From: an uncultured Flavihumibacter sp.
Lineage (GTDB): Bacteria > Bacteroidota > Bacteroidia > Chitinophagales > Chitinophagaceae
Assembly (NCBI GenBank): GCA_902168225.1
Contig: CABHOW010000164.1
Span: 1-64,000, forward strand
DNA: 64,000 nt
Direction of reading: 5' to 3'
The notes below the pieces were generated by a model. That model made no database searches. It saw only the letters and a list, made by a program, of their open reading frames with translations, and was not told the DNA's origin. Both the position numbers and the translations under genes were made by a program. This document shows positions 33,793 to 41,297 of this stretch, in pieces (the stretch's first letter is position 1; each line of letters begins with the position of its first letter).

Positions 33793-34206
33793 TCACTTCA
33801 TCCTTTTGTACTTTGATACGCCGAACTCTCTTGAGTTGATAACCATTGTTCCATTTACAAAGCTCACGGTTCCTGTAAAAGTATAGTCTGGAAATTTGAT
33901 ACTGATTACGTTTCTAGTTAAACTGATCTTATAAGCTGCGCCATGTTCAAAGTAATAGATGCTGTTTGGCTTAATTTCGAATGTTGCGTTTTCCCCTTCG
34001 ACGTCTCTCCAAATACCAAGCATCTTCGTTTTCAGGTCAGCAAGAGCAACGGTTTGCGCAACAGGTTTTTGGGTCGTGTCCGCCTTAGGAGAATTGTTTA
34101 GAAGTGGCTTTCTTACTTGAATATCATGTGTCGGGCTTGCGCTTGTAGCGTTAGCTATTACTGTGAAAAGCAAAAAGGAAGTGAAAAAAGCAGTTTTAGT
34201 CTTCAT
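33793..34206 (-). CDS. Small secreted cassette protein of unknown function (137 aa)
   Basis: A signal peptide (about 1-21, ending NATSA), a Pro/Lys-rich linker (about 25-55), and a compact C-terminal beta domain beginning LKTKMLGIWRDVEGENATFE and ending FTGTVSFVNGTMVINSREFG. The G-x-W start resembles lipocalin-like domains. No function assigned. Single-gene cassette. Confidence 0.68.
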   Translation of the reverse strand: MKTKTAFFTSFLLFTVIANATSASPTHDIQVRKPLLNNSPKADTTQKPVAQTVALADLKTKMLGIWRDVEGENATFEIKPNSIYYFEHGAAYKISLTRNVISIKFPDYTFTGTVSFVNGTMVINSREFGVSKYKRMK

Positions 34207-34230
34207 ATTGTTTTGATAGCCGTCCGTTTG

Positions 34231-34370
34231 CGCTTAACGTCCACGCATTTGCGTTGTTGCGGTATTTGAAATTATGTTATTTAATTAATTGTTTAGCTCA
34301 GTAAAGATAAAATGTTCAGCTGCTTGTTTGTCGTCCACCGCAATAACGCTAAATGCTCGTGTTGGCTGCA
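34231..34370. repeat. attC-like site, family B
   Basis: Left core GCTTAACGTCCACGC, right core TCGTGTTGGCTGC; arms GCATTTGCGTTGTTGCGGT and ACCGCAATAACGCTAAATGC. Confidence 0.85.
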
Positions 34371-34379
34371 TTAGTCTTA

Positions 34380-35042
34380 TCAATTTTGTTCGTGTCGTCC
34401 AAACCATGCTAAGCTTCTTTCATAAGTAGGCATTCTGTTGTCAAATACGTCATTATAATCAACAACTATTTTATAGACAGATAAGGCATTTCTTAAAAGG
34501 GATTTTCCTTCTTCAAATGGTGCGGTTTGTTCTCCATCTTGAAACTCATACAATAAAAGTTCTTGTACCTCATTTGGAGATAGAACTGTATTATTTTGAC
34601 TTCCAGTATAGTTTTCAAAGAGTCTTTCTATGCTGGGAAGGCAGTTATAAATACCTTCAATTTGTTGATTGGTATTTAGTTCAACTAAACGATAATTCAC
34701 AATTATAAGAGGGCCGTTGCCTTTATTTTTCATGAATATTTCAATTTTATTCTCACTGTCAAGATAGCCGATATGAAGTAATGGTCTTTGCTTTTGTTGC
34801 TCGATTGAAACATTTGTCCTATTTCGTCTGTCAGAAATAAGTCCAAGCAAAAGTGTCACAATCACTCCTGACATAGCAATTATTGGCATAAATGTCCCAT
34901 TCAAATAGTCTCCGAAATGTCCCCATGTTGCAGTATCATTTGAAATGTCATGTCTCCAAAAATGAGCAACATATAATGTCAATGGAGTCAATAATAGTAT
35001 AATTGCTAAAAAAATTAAAATGATTCTTGTTCTTCTTGTCAT
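34380..35042 (-). CDS. Two-pass membrane protein of unknown function (220 aa)
   Basis: Two membrane segments (about 6-28 and 48-70) frame an HFGDYLNGTFMPIIAM motif shared with a common Bacteroidota/Proteobacteria family of small membrane proteins. A soluble domain follows (about 85-220) with KNKGNGPLIIVNYRLVELN. No biochemical role is known. Single-gene cassette. Confidence 0.72.
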   Translation of the reverse strand: MTRRTRIILIFLAIILLLTPLTLYVAHFWRHDISNDTATWGHFGDYLNGTFMPIIAMSGVIVTLLLGLISDRRNRTNVSIEQQKQRPLLHIGYLDSENKIEIFMKNKGNGPLIIVNYRLVELNTNQQIEGIYNCLPSIERLFENYTGSQNNTVLSPNEVQELLLYEFQDGEQTAPFEEGKSLLRNALSVYKIVVDYNDVFDNRMPTYERSLAWFGRHEQN

Positions 35043-35061
35043 TTACATTTTTTTTAGTTGC

Positions 35062-35196
35062 AGCCAACGTCCACGCATTTAAGCTGTGTGGCATTTGAAA
35101 AAATATTGTACAGTAAAATTATAAAATATGATTAGAGATACTTAGTTGAATTTTTATTGTCAAGCCAACATAGCTTAAAAGCCTTGTTGCCTGTAG
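35062..35196. repeat. attC-like site, family B variant
   Basis: Left core GCCAACGTCCACGC, right core CCTTGTTGCCTG; arms CATTTAAGCTGTGTGGC and GCCAACATAGCTTAAAAG. Confidence 0.78.
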
Positions 35197-35225
35197 TTTT
35201 TGTCCAACCCAAAACTAAAAATGAA

Positions 35226-35462
35226 ATGATACAAGCAAAAGAACTTATTGTTACAGACTTGTCAAGAAAAGGAAATGGCAAAGATGTAACCAGTCCAATT
35301 AGAACAGTACTTGAAGTCTATACAAAAGATGGTGAATTGTTAGCTTACCGCGGTTGTCAAGGTAATTATTCTGTTGAAGATTTAGTTTCCTTTTCAAGTT
35401 TTTGTCTGTCAAATAAAGAACTGTCTATTAGTGAAGCATTGCAAAAATGGAAGACTAATTAA
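35226..35462 (+). CDS. Small cassette protein of unknown function, opposite orientation (78 aa)
   Basis: The only convincing plus-strand gene in the array. The product (MIQAKELIVTDLSRKGNG and onward, ending SISEALQKWKTN) has good codon structure and a balanced soluble composition. The frame extends upstream to 35157 but that part is attC sequence. It converges with the DUF4145 gene, their stops overlapping by 4 bp, in the same cassette. Transcription would run against the array and would need its own promoter. No family recognised. Confidence 0.62.
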   Translation: MIQAKELIVTDLSRKGNGKDVTSPIRTVLEVYTKDGELLAYRGCQGNYSVEDLVSFSSFCLSNKELSISEALQKWKTN

Positions 35463-36115
35463 CTGTCTCTTTTTTCAATACCATTCCTAATATTTTCAGG
35501 TATATGTTTTTCATAATACTCTTTAACTTTTTTAGGTTGGCTAATTAGTGTTTCACAAATAATGTTTACAAACCCAAACAAAGCATATGCAATTTCAATA
35601 TTATCGTTTAAGTCTATTGTTCCAGGATGAACAGCGTTGTTACCAACAACACGAACACTATCAAGTGCCTGCTGCATTGTTGGTGGCAAACCTTTCTTTA
35701 CTAAACTTTTAATGTCGTCATTTATATTGGTGCCTTTTTCGCCTAAGTGAGTACAAAGTTTCTGCACAGCAAGTCTTAATAAAGCTGCTGCACCACGAGG
35801 CGAAATGTTTACAATATTTTTGGCTTCATTGTAGTCATTTTTTATATCGTCTGGCAAGTCTGAATTTGCCATTTCAACATTACCTGTCAAAGGATAAACC
35901 ATTTTGTCAGATAACCAAATATTTGGTTGTTCGCAATGTCTACATTTTGCAATTCGGAAATTTTGTAAAAGAAAAGCTGTATGTCCGTCTGCTCCATTTG
36001 GAAGTCGTCCAATATAATTACATTGAACATTATCAGACCAAGTTTGCTCAGATAAAACTCCACAGTTTGGGCAATGGTAGGATTTCTGTTTTAGTGATGG
36101 TGGTATATGTTTCAT
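35459..36115 (-). CDS. DUF4145 protein with N-terminal zinc ribbon
   Basis: A 218-residue protein. A zinc ribbon is formed by C15/C18 (CPNC) and C58/C61 (CRHC). A helical DUF4145 domain follows: SPRGAAALLRLAVQKLCTHL, then NINDDIKSLVKKGLPP and VRVVGNNAVHPG. DUF4145 is often fused or adjacent to restriction and other defence genes; alone its role is not proven. It shares a cassette with the convergent small plus-strand gene. Confidence 0.86.
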   Translation of the reverse strand: MKHIPPSLKQKSYHCPNCGVLSEQTWSDNVQCNYIGRLPNGADGHTAFLLQNFRIAKCRHCEQPNIWLSDKMVYPLTGNVEMANSDLPDDIKNDYNEAKNIVNISPRGAAALLRLAVQKLCTHLGEKGTNINDDIKSLVKKGLPPTMQQALDSVRVVGNNAVHPGTIDLNDNIEIAYALFGFVNIICETLISQPKKVKEYYEKHIPENIRNGIEKRDS

Positions 36116-36140
36116 TAGTATATTATGTCATTTAAAATTA

Positions 36141-36347
36141 CAGGCAACGTTCCAGCATTGAAGCAGTTGGGGAAAGATCTTCCGTCGCCTCTGGCTAACC
36201 GTTGCTGAATAAATATAACAAAAGTTGAGAACATATTCTGCTGCTGCTCAGAATTCCGTCAAGCTGGAACAGAGGCTGGGATTTTTGCTGAAGCTGAAAG
36301 ACGCTATTCGTCAGTCCCGATTGCTACAATGCGATGTTATAGGCCGT
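36141..36347. repeat. attC-like site, family A
   Basis: Left core GGCAACGTTCCAGC, right core CGATGTTATAGGCC; arms ATTGAAGCAGTTGGGG and CCCGATTGCTACAATGC. Confidence 0.85.
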
Positions 36348-36368
36348 TTATATAAATTTCGAATAAAT

Positions 36369-36710
36369 TTAAAACATAGGTCCGTGAGGAATTATAAATC
36401 TCATAAACAGTACTGCCAGAGTGAAGAGTGTCAGTAGTAAAGTTGTAGTAACCTCGAATTTTGAAAGTTTTTCGTGTGTGAATCGTCTAAATATTGTCCA
36501 AATAATTATAAAGATGCTTAGGACAAGTATCAAATTATAGATTATATCACGCAAAGGAACTAAATGGAACTTAAATTGATTAAAATCTTCAGTTGTCGCA
36601 TTATTACTTATGTCAAAATAATACAGTAAAAAAGAATGAATAAATGGGAATAGCAGCCATGCAATTAAAGTGAGAATTGTCAATATGAATTTTGCCTTGT
36701 AGAGTGTCAT
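36369..36710 (-). CDS. Small three-pass membrane protein of unknown function (113 aa)
   Basis: Hydrophobic segments at about 7-30, 52-75 and 85-108 with short charged loops (TTEDFNQFKFH, RRFTHEKLSKFE). No family recognised. Single-gene cassette. Confidence 0.65.
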   Translation of the reverse strand: MTLYKAKFILTILTLIAWLLFPFIHSFLLYYFDISNNATTEDFNQFKFHLVPLRDIIYNLILVLSIFIIIWTIFRRFTHEKLSKFEVTTTLLLTLFTLAVLFMRFIIPHGPMF

Positions 36711-36716
36711 TGTAAT

Positions 36717-36854
36717 GGCCTATAACGTATCCGCATTTGCGTTGTGCGGTATTTGAAATTATGTTGTTCAATTAATTGCATAGCTTTATTAAAGATAATT
36801 TGTTCATTGTTTATTCTGTCGCACCGTAATAACGACAAATGCTCCTGTTAGCAG
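36717..36854. repeat. attC-like site, family B
   Basis: Left core CCTATAACGTATCC, right core CTCCTGTTAGCAG; arms GCATTTGCGTTGTGCGGT and ACCGTAATAACGACAAATGC. Confidence 0.85.
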
Positions 36855-36859
36855 TATAT

Positions 36860-37543
36860 TTAACTGTACGTTGCTAATTTTAAGTCGTAATAAGCTGATG
36901 ACAACTTAGTGAATTTGTCATTCAAAATCAGTTTCTTGGATACAATAAATTTTCTAATCTCATCAACATCATTCGTCTCCAACAGTTTAGCACTCACCAA
37001 ATAACTTGGGGTGTCAATTTTAGCATGATGCCCCTGTTTGACTAATTCGTCAAAAAAAAGTTCTGCATGTCTTTTGTCAATAAACCCATTGTGGTCAAGA
37101 AAGTAGTCTAATATTTGCCATGAAAAATACTTCTCTTTAAAACCTTTGCTTTTCTCAATAATCTTATCTGAAAGTGTTCTCGCCTGCAATCTAATAAAGT
37201 CGTTTTTCTCTCTGTCTTTATCAAGGGCAGATTTGATGCTTAAAAGACTATCTCTAAACTCCGAACTATCCTTTGGCACTTTTACAAAATGTTCAACTAC
37301 TTGCAACTGACTATCAAATTTGGTAATGTATGCTAATTTATCTTCATTGTTTAGTAAAGGAAGTGTTTCAAGGACTTTTGAAAACATCGAATTGTAATCT
37401 CCATGAATTTTAATCATGTCTAAGTAAGCGGGGTCAAAGATTTTTTCAAATCGGTCTTTACTTAATTGATAATCAAATTTGAATAAGTCAAGAAACCAAC
37501 CAATAAAATCTTTTAATACTGGAACTGCTAATATTTCTGTCAT
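36860..37543 (-). CDS. Helical cassette protein of unknown function (227 aa)
   Basis: A mostly alpha-helical soluble protein rich in Lys, Asp and Glu (KDRFEKIFDPAYLDMIKIHG, RTLSDKIIEKSKGFKEKYF, HAELFFDELVKQGHHAKID). There is no signal peptide; a short hydrophobic N-terminus (LAVPVLKDFIGWFLDLF) could lie on a membrane. No family recognised. Single-gene cassette. Confidence 0.68.
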   Translation of the reverse strand: MTEILAVPVLKDFIGWFLDLFKFDYQLSKDRFEKIFDPAYLDMIKIHGDYNSMFSKVLETLPLLNNEDKLAYITKFDSQLQVVEHFVKVPKDSSEFRDSLLSIKSALDKDREKNDFIRLQARTLSDKIIEKSKGFKEKYFSWQILDYFLDHNGFIDKRHAELFFDELVKQGHHAKIDTPSYLVSAKLLETNDVDEIRKFIVSKKLILNDKFTKLSSAYYDLKLATYS

Positions 37544-37558
37544 GGTCTTTAAAATTTG

Positions 37559-37726
37559 CTGCTAACGTCCGTGCTTGGCGAAGGTTGGCGGAAGAGTTCC
37601 TGCCGCTGGCTTGGCCACTACAGACTCGATTAGCTAAAGCCAATTTACTGAAGCCTAGTCAGAAATCCAACTGCTGATGGGCCAAGTACAAAAGCCAACT
37701 TTTGCCAAGCAACCTGTTAGCACACG
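37559..37726. repeat. attC-like site, family C
   Basis: Left core CTGCTAACGTCCGTGC, right core CCTGTTAGCACACG; arms CTTGGCGAAGGTTGGC and GCCAACTTTTGCCAAG. Confidence 0.85.
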
Positions 37727-38172
37727 TTTTTGATCAAATGAGAAATTTCTGCTAAAAACTTTTTCTTTTGATACGAATAGCCTAAAAAAATGGCAGCAAC
37801 TGGCAATAATGCAAAAGCTATGCGTAATAAAAATTCTGCTGCTGATATTTTAAATAATTCAGACCCAGGAAAGGAAATGAAAAAAATTATAAATATTATG
37901 GTCAATAATAACACACCTGCGCTATTCAAATGTGCCTTTAAAACGAAAGTAGCTTGTTTTTCTTCTGGTGTTAACGAGCCTGTGACTACAGGATAAAAAA
38001 TGCCATTCCATGCGTTGTATCTCCAAATTGTAAACCCGGCCGAATTTGTTTGCCCATAGTACTTAGTTTGATCAAGTCGAAAGTAGGTGATGAAATGAAT
38101 TGGAAGAATATCTGCGGTTTTATAATTTATGTGAGTTGAAATGGACTCTAATATGTTATTCGAAATTTTCAT
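37717..38172 (-). CDS. Membrane protein of unknown function (151 aa)
   Basis: An N-terminal soluble part (about 1-80; ADILPIHFITYFRLDQTKYY) is followed by two membrane segments (about 87-105 and 115-137) and a short basic tail. The stop (GTG TGC TAA) is in the attC core. A slightly earlier ATG at 38190 overlaps the attI-like edge, so the ATG at 38172 is preferred. It is the cassette directly downstream of the second 288-bp segment. Confidence 0.65.
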   Translation of the reverse strand: MKISNNILESISTHINYKTADILPIHFITYFRLDQTKYYGQTNSAGFTIWRYNAWNGIFYPVVTGSLTPEEKQATFVLKAHLNSAGVLLLTIIFIIFFISFPGSELFKISAAEFLLRIAFALLPVAAIFLGYSYQKKKFLAEISHLIKNVC

Positions 38173-38263
38173 TAAAATGTGTGCTAACACTTAAATATAC
38201 GAACTCATAATGAATTTAAAGCGCATGTTTCAACGTAAAATTTGTGCACTTTTGGGGGTTGAT

Positions 38264-38312
38264 GTTCGTTTTTTTGGGTTGATGATGGGGTTGTCTATCC
38301 AAAAAAACGAAC
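38264..38312 (-). terminator. Hairpin after the integrase tail, copy 2
   Basis: Arms GTTCGTTTTTTT and AAAAAAACGAAC are conserved with copy 1, while the inner part has changed (GGGTTGA opposite TCTATCC), leaving the outer 12 pairs intact. Confidence 0.5.
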
Positions 38313-38317
38313 GAATT

Positions 38318-38472
38318 TTAGAAGTCTAATCTGTCTAATGGGCTCTCTATTCTACCTAACGCTTTCTTGCTCACATGCGTATATCGCATCGTAGTTTTAA
38401 TACTATTATGCCCCAATAACTCCTGTATAATTCGAATATCAGTTCCCGTCTCTATCCGCGCCAATGCAAAAC
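38318..38472 (-). pseudogene. C-terminal remnant of a tyrosine recombinase (integron-integrase-like), copy 2
   Basis: Encodes [20 protein letters not shown], then [18 protein letters not shown] and ESPLDRLDF before a TAA at 38318-38320. It has the LLGH box and the Tyr of YTHV but no upstream catalytic Arg or N-terminal domain. The frame continues a few codons rightwards into attC sequence (start-like ATG near 38518), which is not part of the original gene. Same breakpoint as copy 1. Confidence 0.8.
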
Positions 38473-38528
38473 AACAGCCGGGAGGCATGATTCTGTAGCC
38501 CAACTTTTGTGAAGACACTTATTAGCAG
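38473..38528. repeat. Chimeric attC: left core in integrase tail, family C-like right half
   Basis: After AAAACAAC the sequence resembles the end of a family C site: CCCAACTTTTGTGAAG and CACTTATTAGCAG (GTT changed to ATT). The usual left half is replaced by the 288-bp segment. Confidence 0.55.
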
Positions 38529-38534
38529 TAATAA

Positions 38535-39092
38535 TTAGCAAACAGTCCAGTAGTCAATTCTTATCAATTTACCCGCTCTAAAAAATAAAAGCCAGTTATA
38601 ATCGGAATCCTTTTTGGAGGGGGAAATCTTCACGCTTATCACCTCGATTAGCTTCCCTTTTTTTTCGATCATATCTGTCTCTGCTTCGTTTGCTGCTTTT
38701 GGAAATAATCGTTTTATTTTCTCAAATGTTACTGAATTATCAAGGGTAATTATCGGTGAAACAAGCCTGATTTTATTAGATTCAAAGTCGATCGAACTAA
38801 TGACAGCGATTGAGTCTGATGTTTCAAACTCTGTATCTCCCCAAAAAAGTAATTTTGGATCTTTATCAAAATATGAGATGCAGGCATCGGTATCTTTAAG
38901 AGCTACTATTTTATCTGGTTTTCCAAGAAGTGTAATCAGGTCAACTTTTTTACAAAGTAAAGGGAGCTTATTATTTATCTTAAGTGTTTTCCAGTCTAAA
39001 TATTCAGGAGATGATTGAGAAGACACTGTAATTGGATACGCCAAAAACAGAAGGGTGGAGAAAGTAAATATCCTTGAGAAATATTTCATCAT
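38535..39092 (-). CDS. Secreted cassette protein of unknown function (185 aa); first cassette of the array
   Basis: A signal peptide (about 1-25, ending TVSSQ) precedes a mixed alpha/beta domain with KVDLITLLGKPDKIVALKDT and a C-terminal SDYNWLLFFRAGKLIRIDYW. It has the look of a small periplasmic beta domain, but no family is recognised. The two ATGs at 39092/39089 begin the signal; the longer frame to 39140 crosses the array boundary. It is the right-most cassette. Confidence 0.7.
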   Translation of the reverse strand: MMKYFSRIFTFSTLLFLAYPITVSSQSSPEYLDWKTLKINNKLPLLCKKVDLITLLGKPDKIVALKDTDACISYFDKDPKLLFWGDTEFETSDSIAVISSIDFESNKIRLVSPIITLDNSVTFEKIKRLFPKAANEAETDMIEKKGKLIEVISVKISPSKKDSDYNWLLFFRAGKLIRIDYWTVC

Positions 39093-39099
39093 CTTATTA

Positions 39100-39125
39100 C
39101 AGCCAACACATAAATATACACCACT
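39100..39125 (-). other. Right boundary of the array, attI-like core
   Basis: Plus strand AACACATAAATATAC (39105-39119) matches 14 of 15 bases of the attI-like end of both 288-bp segments (AACACTTAAATATAC). The cassette array stops here; no integrase gene follows within the window. Confidence 0.5.
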
Positions 39126-39210
39126 CCCCCCATCCTCCAAAACAGATAATGAATCCCGGTAAGCGTTTCGGCAGTTTATATTTTGATTATTGAATAACTT
39201 AATCTAGATT

Positions 39211-39516
39211 AATTACCCACCCTTAATCCCCTCCAAGGAGGGGAAACTTCCACCCTACAACATTTACTCACTTTACACTACACACTATCCACTATCTACT
39301 ATTGCATATAACCCACCCCTTAATCCCCCGTCCGAATGATTCATCCGGGCGAGCCTCGAGGAGGGGAACATTTATTTTTTCTAGAATTATTCGACCCCTT
39401 CGGGGTCGTTCCGCGTATTACTGAATAAATGGTTTTATTAACAGCATAAAAAAACCGTGATTAAACATTGTATAAACCGAATTACCCACCCCTTAATCCC
39501 CTCCAAGGAGGGGAAG
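39211..39516. repeat. Three copies of a CCACCCCTTAATCCCC hairpin repeat
   Basis: Copies at about 39211-39245, 39309-39369 and 39480-39516. Two have the palindrome CCCCTCCAAGGAGGGG; the middle copy has a longer loop. A separate hairpin CGACCCCTTCGGGGTCG with a UUCG loop lies at 39392-39408. Together with the tract at 39545-39660 these fill the gene-free stretch between the array and the chromosome. Confidence 0.6.
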
Positions 39517-39544
39517 TGAAGCTTTTACCTTACACCTTCTAGAA

Positions 39545-39660
39545 TTATTTGACCTTACACCTTCTTCCTTCCTACTTTCACCCCCCACCTTTAACCTTCC
39601 ACCTTTCACCTTTCACCTTTCCCCTTTCACCTTTCACCTTTCACCTTATTCCCTTTTTCC
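39545..39660. repeat. Polypyrimidine tract with CACCTTT tandem repeats
   Basis: More than 100 bp of C, T and occasional A on the plus strand, built from imperfect 7-bp units CACCTTT. It sits 28-140 bp upstream of the oxidoreductase ATG at 39688. Confidence 0.6.
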
Positions 39661-39687
39661 GTATATTCATAGCCCTAACTATTTGCC

Positions 39688-41127
39688 ATGAAAAAACAAC
39701 ATTCAATCAGTAATCAAGCTCATTCTTCGAGAAGAAATTTTTTACGCAATACCGCATTGGCTGCTGCGGGTTTTTACATTGTGCCGCGGCATGTACTCGG
39801 TAAAGGTTTCATCGCCCCCAGCGATAAACTACAAATCGCCGGTATCGGCGCCGGCGGAAAAGGACAATCCGATATCGCCGCATTTTATAAAAGTGGTAAA
39901 GCCGATATCGCCTTCCTATGCGATGTAGATGATCGCCAGGCTGTTAAAACGCGCAAAGATTTCCCCAACGCTAAATACTATAAAGACTTTCGCGAAATGC
40001 TCGATAAAGAACATAAAAATATCGACGCCGTTTCCGTATCTACGCCCGATCATATGCACGCACCACAAGCACTGGCTGCTATGCAACTCAATAAACATGT
40101 ATACGTACAAAAACCACTCACCCATGATATCTATGAAGCACGTATGCTCACCAAAGCAGCGCATGAGTATAAAGTAGTTACCCAAATGGGTAACCAGGGT
40201 GCATCAGGAGATGGTGTTCGTCAACTCGTAGATTGGTATAATGCCGGTTTATTGGGTGATGTACATACGGTGTATTGCTATACCGATAGGCCCGTTTGGC
40301 CGCAAGGTATCGGCTGGCCTACCAAAAAAGGTACGATTCCTCCCGAACTAGATTTTAACCTCTGGCTCGGCACTGCCCCTCTTAAAGATTATGTAGATGG
40401 ATTACTCCCCTTCAACTGGCGTGGCTGGTGGGATTATGGTACCGGCGCCCTGGGTGATATGGCCTGCCATATTATGGCTCCTGCTTTTGCCGTGCTGAAC
40501 TTGGGCTATCCTATTTCCGCAGAGTGCAGCGTGGCTACGCGCTATACCCAACCATGGACGCGTGCACAATACCCTGAAAGCTGCCCCATCGCTTCGCATA
40601 TAACGCTTACGTTTAAACAAGAAGGTAGAAAAAAACCGGAACTAAAATTGCATTGGATGGATGGTGGTATTCGCCCCGAACGCCCCGCAGAACTAGGCCC
40701 GAATGAAATGATGGGAGATGGTGGTAACGGTACTATTTTCATAGGTACGAAAGGTAGTATGATGTGTGGTACCTATGGCGCTATCCCTAATTTATTACCT
40801 ACTTCCCGCACCAAAGAAAAAGTAGTGAAACAAACCATCGCCCGTGTACCGGGTAGTGCTGAAGGACATTATGCTGCCTGGGTAGAAGCGGCTATCGCCG
40901 GCTACGGCTCCGATAAAGCAAATGAACTGAGCTCCAGATTCGATGTTGCCGGACCATTAACCGAAAGTGTACTCATGGGTAACCTCGCTATCCGCTCTTA
41001 TGATATTCAGAAAAATGGAGCAACCCCCGGCAGAGGTATCAAACTATTATGGGATGGCCCGAATATGAAAATCACCAACTTCGATGAAGCTAATCAGTTT
41101 GTGAAGAGAGAATATAGGGCGTTCTAA
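39688..41127 (+). CDS. Gfo/Idh/MocA-family oxidoreductase with Tat signal
   Basis: A 479-residue NAD(P)-dependent oxidoreductase exported by Tat: twin arginines in SRRNFLRNTALAAAGF (about 15-30). The Rossmann motif is GIGAGGKGQSDIAAF, and the family Lys-Pro motif is YVQKPLTHD. The C-terminal domain carries WWDYGTGALGDMACH. Such proteins act on sugars or 3-keto sugars; in this cluster a role in oxidation or reduction of the sugar C3 position is likely. The plus-strand gene stands first after the array. Confidence 0.9.
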   Translation: MKKQHSISNQAHSSRRNFLRNTALAAAGFYIVPRHVLGKGFIAPSDKLQIAGIGAGGKGQSDIAAFYKSGKADIAFLCDVDDRQAVKTRKDFPNAKYYKDFREMLDKEHKNIDAVSVSTPDHMHAPQALAAMQLNKHVYVQKPLTHDIYEARMLTKAAHEYKVVTQMGNQGASGDGVRQLVDWYNAGLLGDVHTVYCYTDRPVWPQGIGWPTKKGTIPPELDFNLWLGTAPLKDYVDGLLPFNWRGWWDYGTGALGDMACHIMAPAFAVLNLGYPISAECSVATRYTQPWTRAQYPESCPIASHITLTFKQEGRKKPELKLHWMDGGIRPERPAELGPNEMMGDGGNGTIFIGTKGSMMCGTYGAIPNLLPTSRTKEKVVKQTIARVPGSAEGHYAAWVEAAIAGYGSDKANELSSRFDVAGPLTESVLMGNLAIRSYDIQKNGATPGRGIKLLWDGPNMKITNFDEANQFVKREYRAF

Positions 41128-41128
41128 G

Positions 41129-41297
41129 CCAGTCCGGAGTCGGAAAGTCCGGGAGTCCGTAAGCAAGTCCATAGGAAAGTCAATAAAAAAGTCCGTGAGT
41201 CGGAGAGTCCGAAAGTCCGAAAGAATGTTAAATGAATTTTTTCCGGACTTTCGGTCTCACGGACTTCCTGACTGGCTTACCGACTTTCCTTCGGACT
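41129..41297. repeat. GTCCG-type self-complementary intergenic repeat, copy 1
   Basis: Left half has repeated AGTCCG and AGTCGG units, right half their complements (CGGACTTTC, CCGACTTTCC). It lies between convergent genes and could fold into a long imperfect hairpin acting as a bidirectional terminator. Confidence 0.6.

Larger units (their letters stand above)
38188..38475 (-). mobile_element. 288-bp integrase-tail plus attI-like segment, copy 2
   Basis: Bounded by AAC triplets at 38186-38188 and 38473-38475, and co-linear with 14813-15100 at a constant offset of 23,375 bp. Differences are scattered substitutions that become dense only in the last 25 bp near the right bound. On the minus strand it reads recombinase tail, hairpin (38264-38312), attI-like end TATATTTAAGTGTTAGC. 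Confidence 0.7.

Noticed and set aside
38318-38518. Complete small recombinase gene
   Set aside because: It lacks the N-terminal domain and the first catalytic Arg, and its first codons are attC sequence; it is a remnant.
850-38528. Regularly spaced repeats reminiscent of a CRISPR array
   Set aside because: The elements are 60-210 bp, differ in sequence, carry complementary arms and separate protein genes; there are no short uniform repeats with spacers and no cas genes.
1-39110. Prophage or conjugative element
   Set aside because: No phage structural, relaxase, mating-pair or replication genes are present; cargo and spacing fit cassettes.
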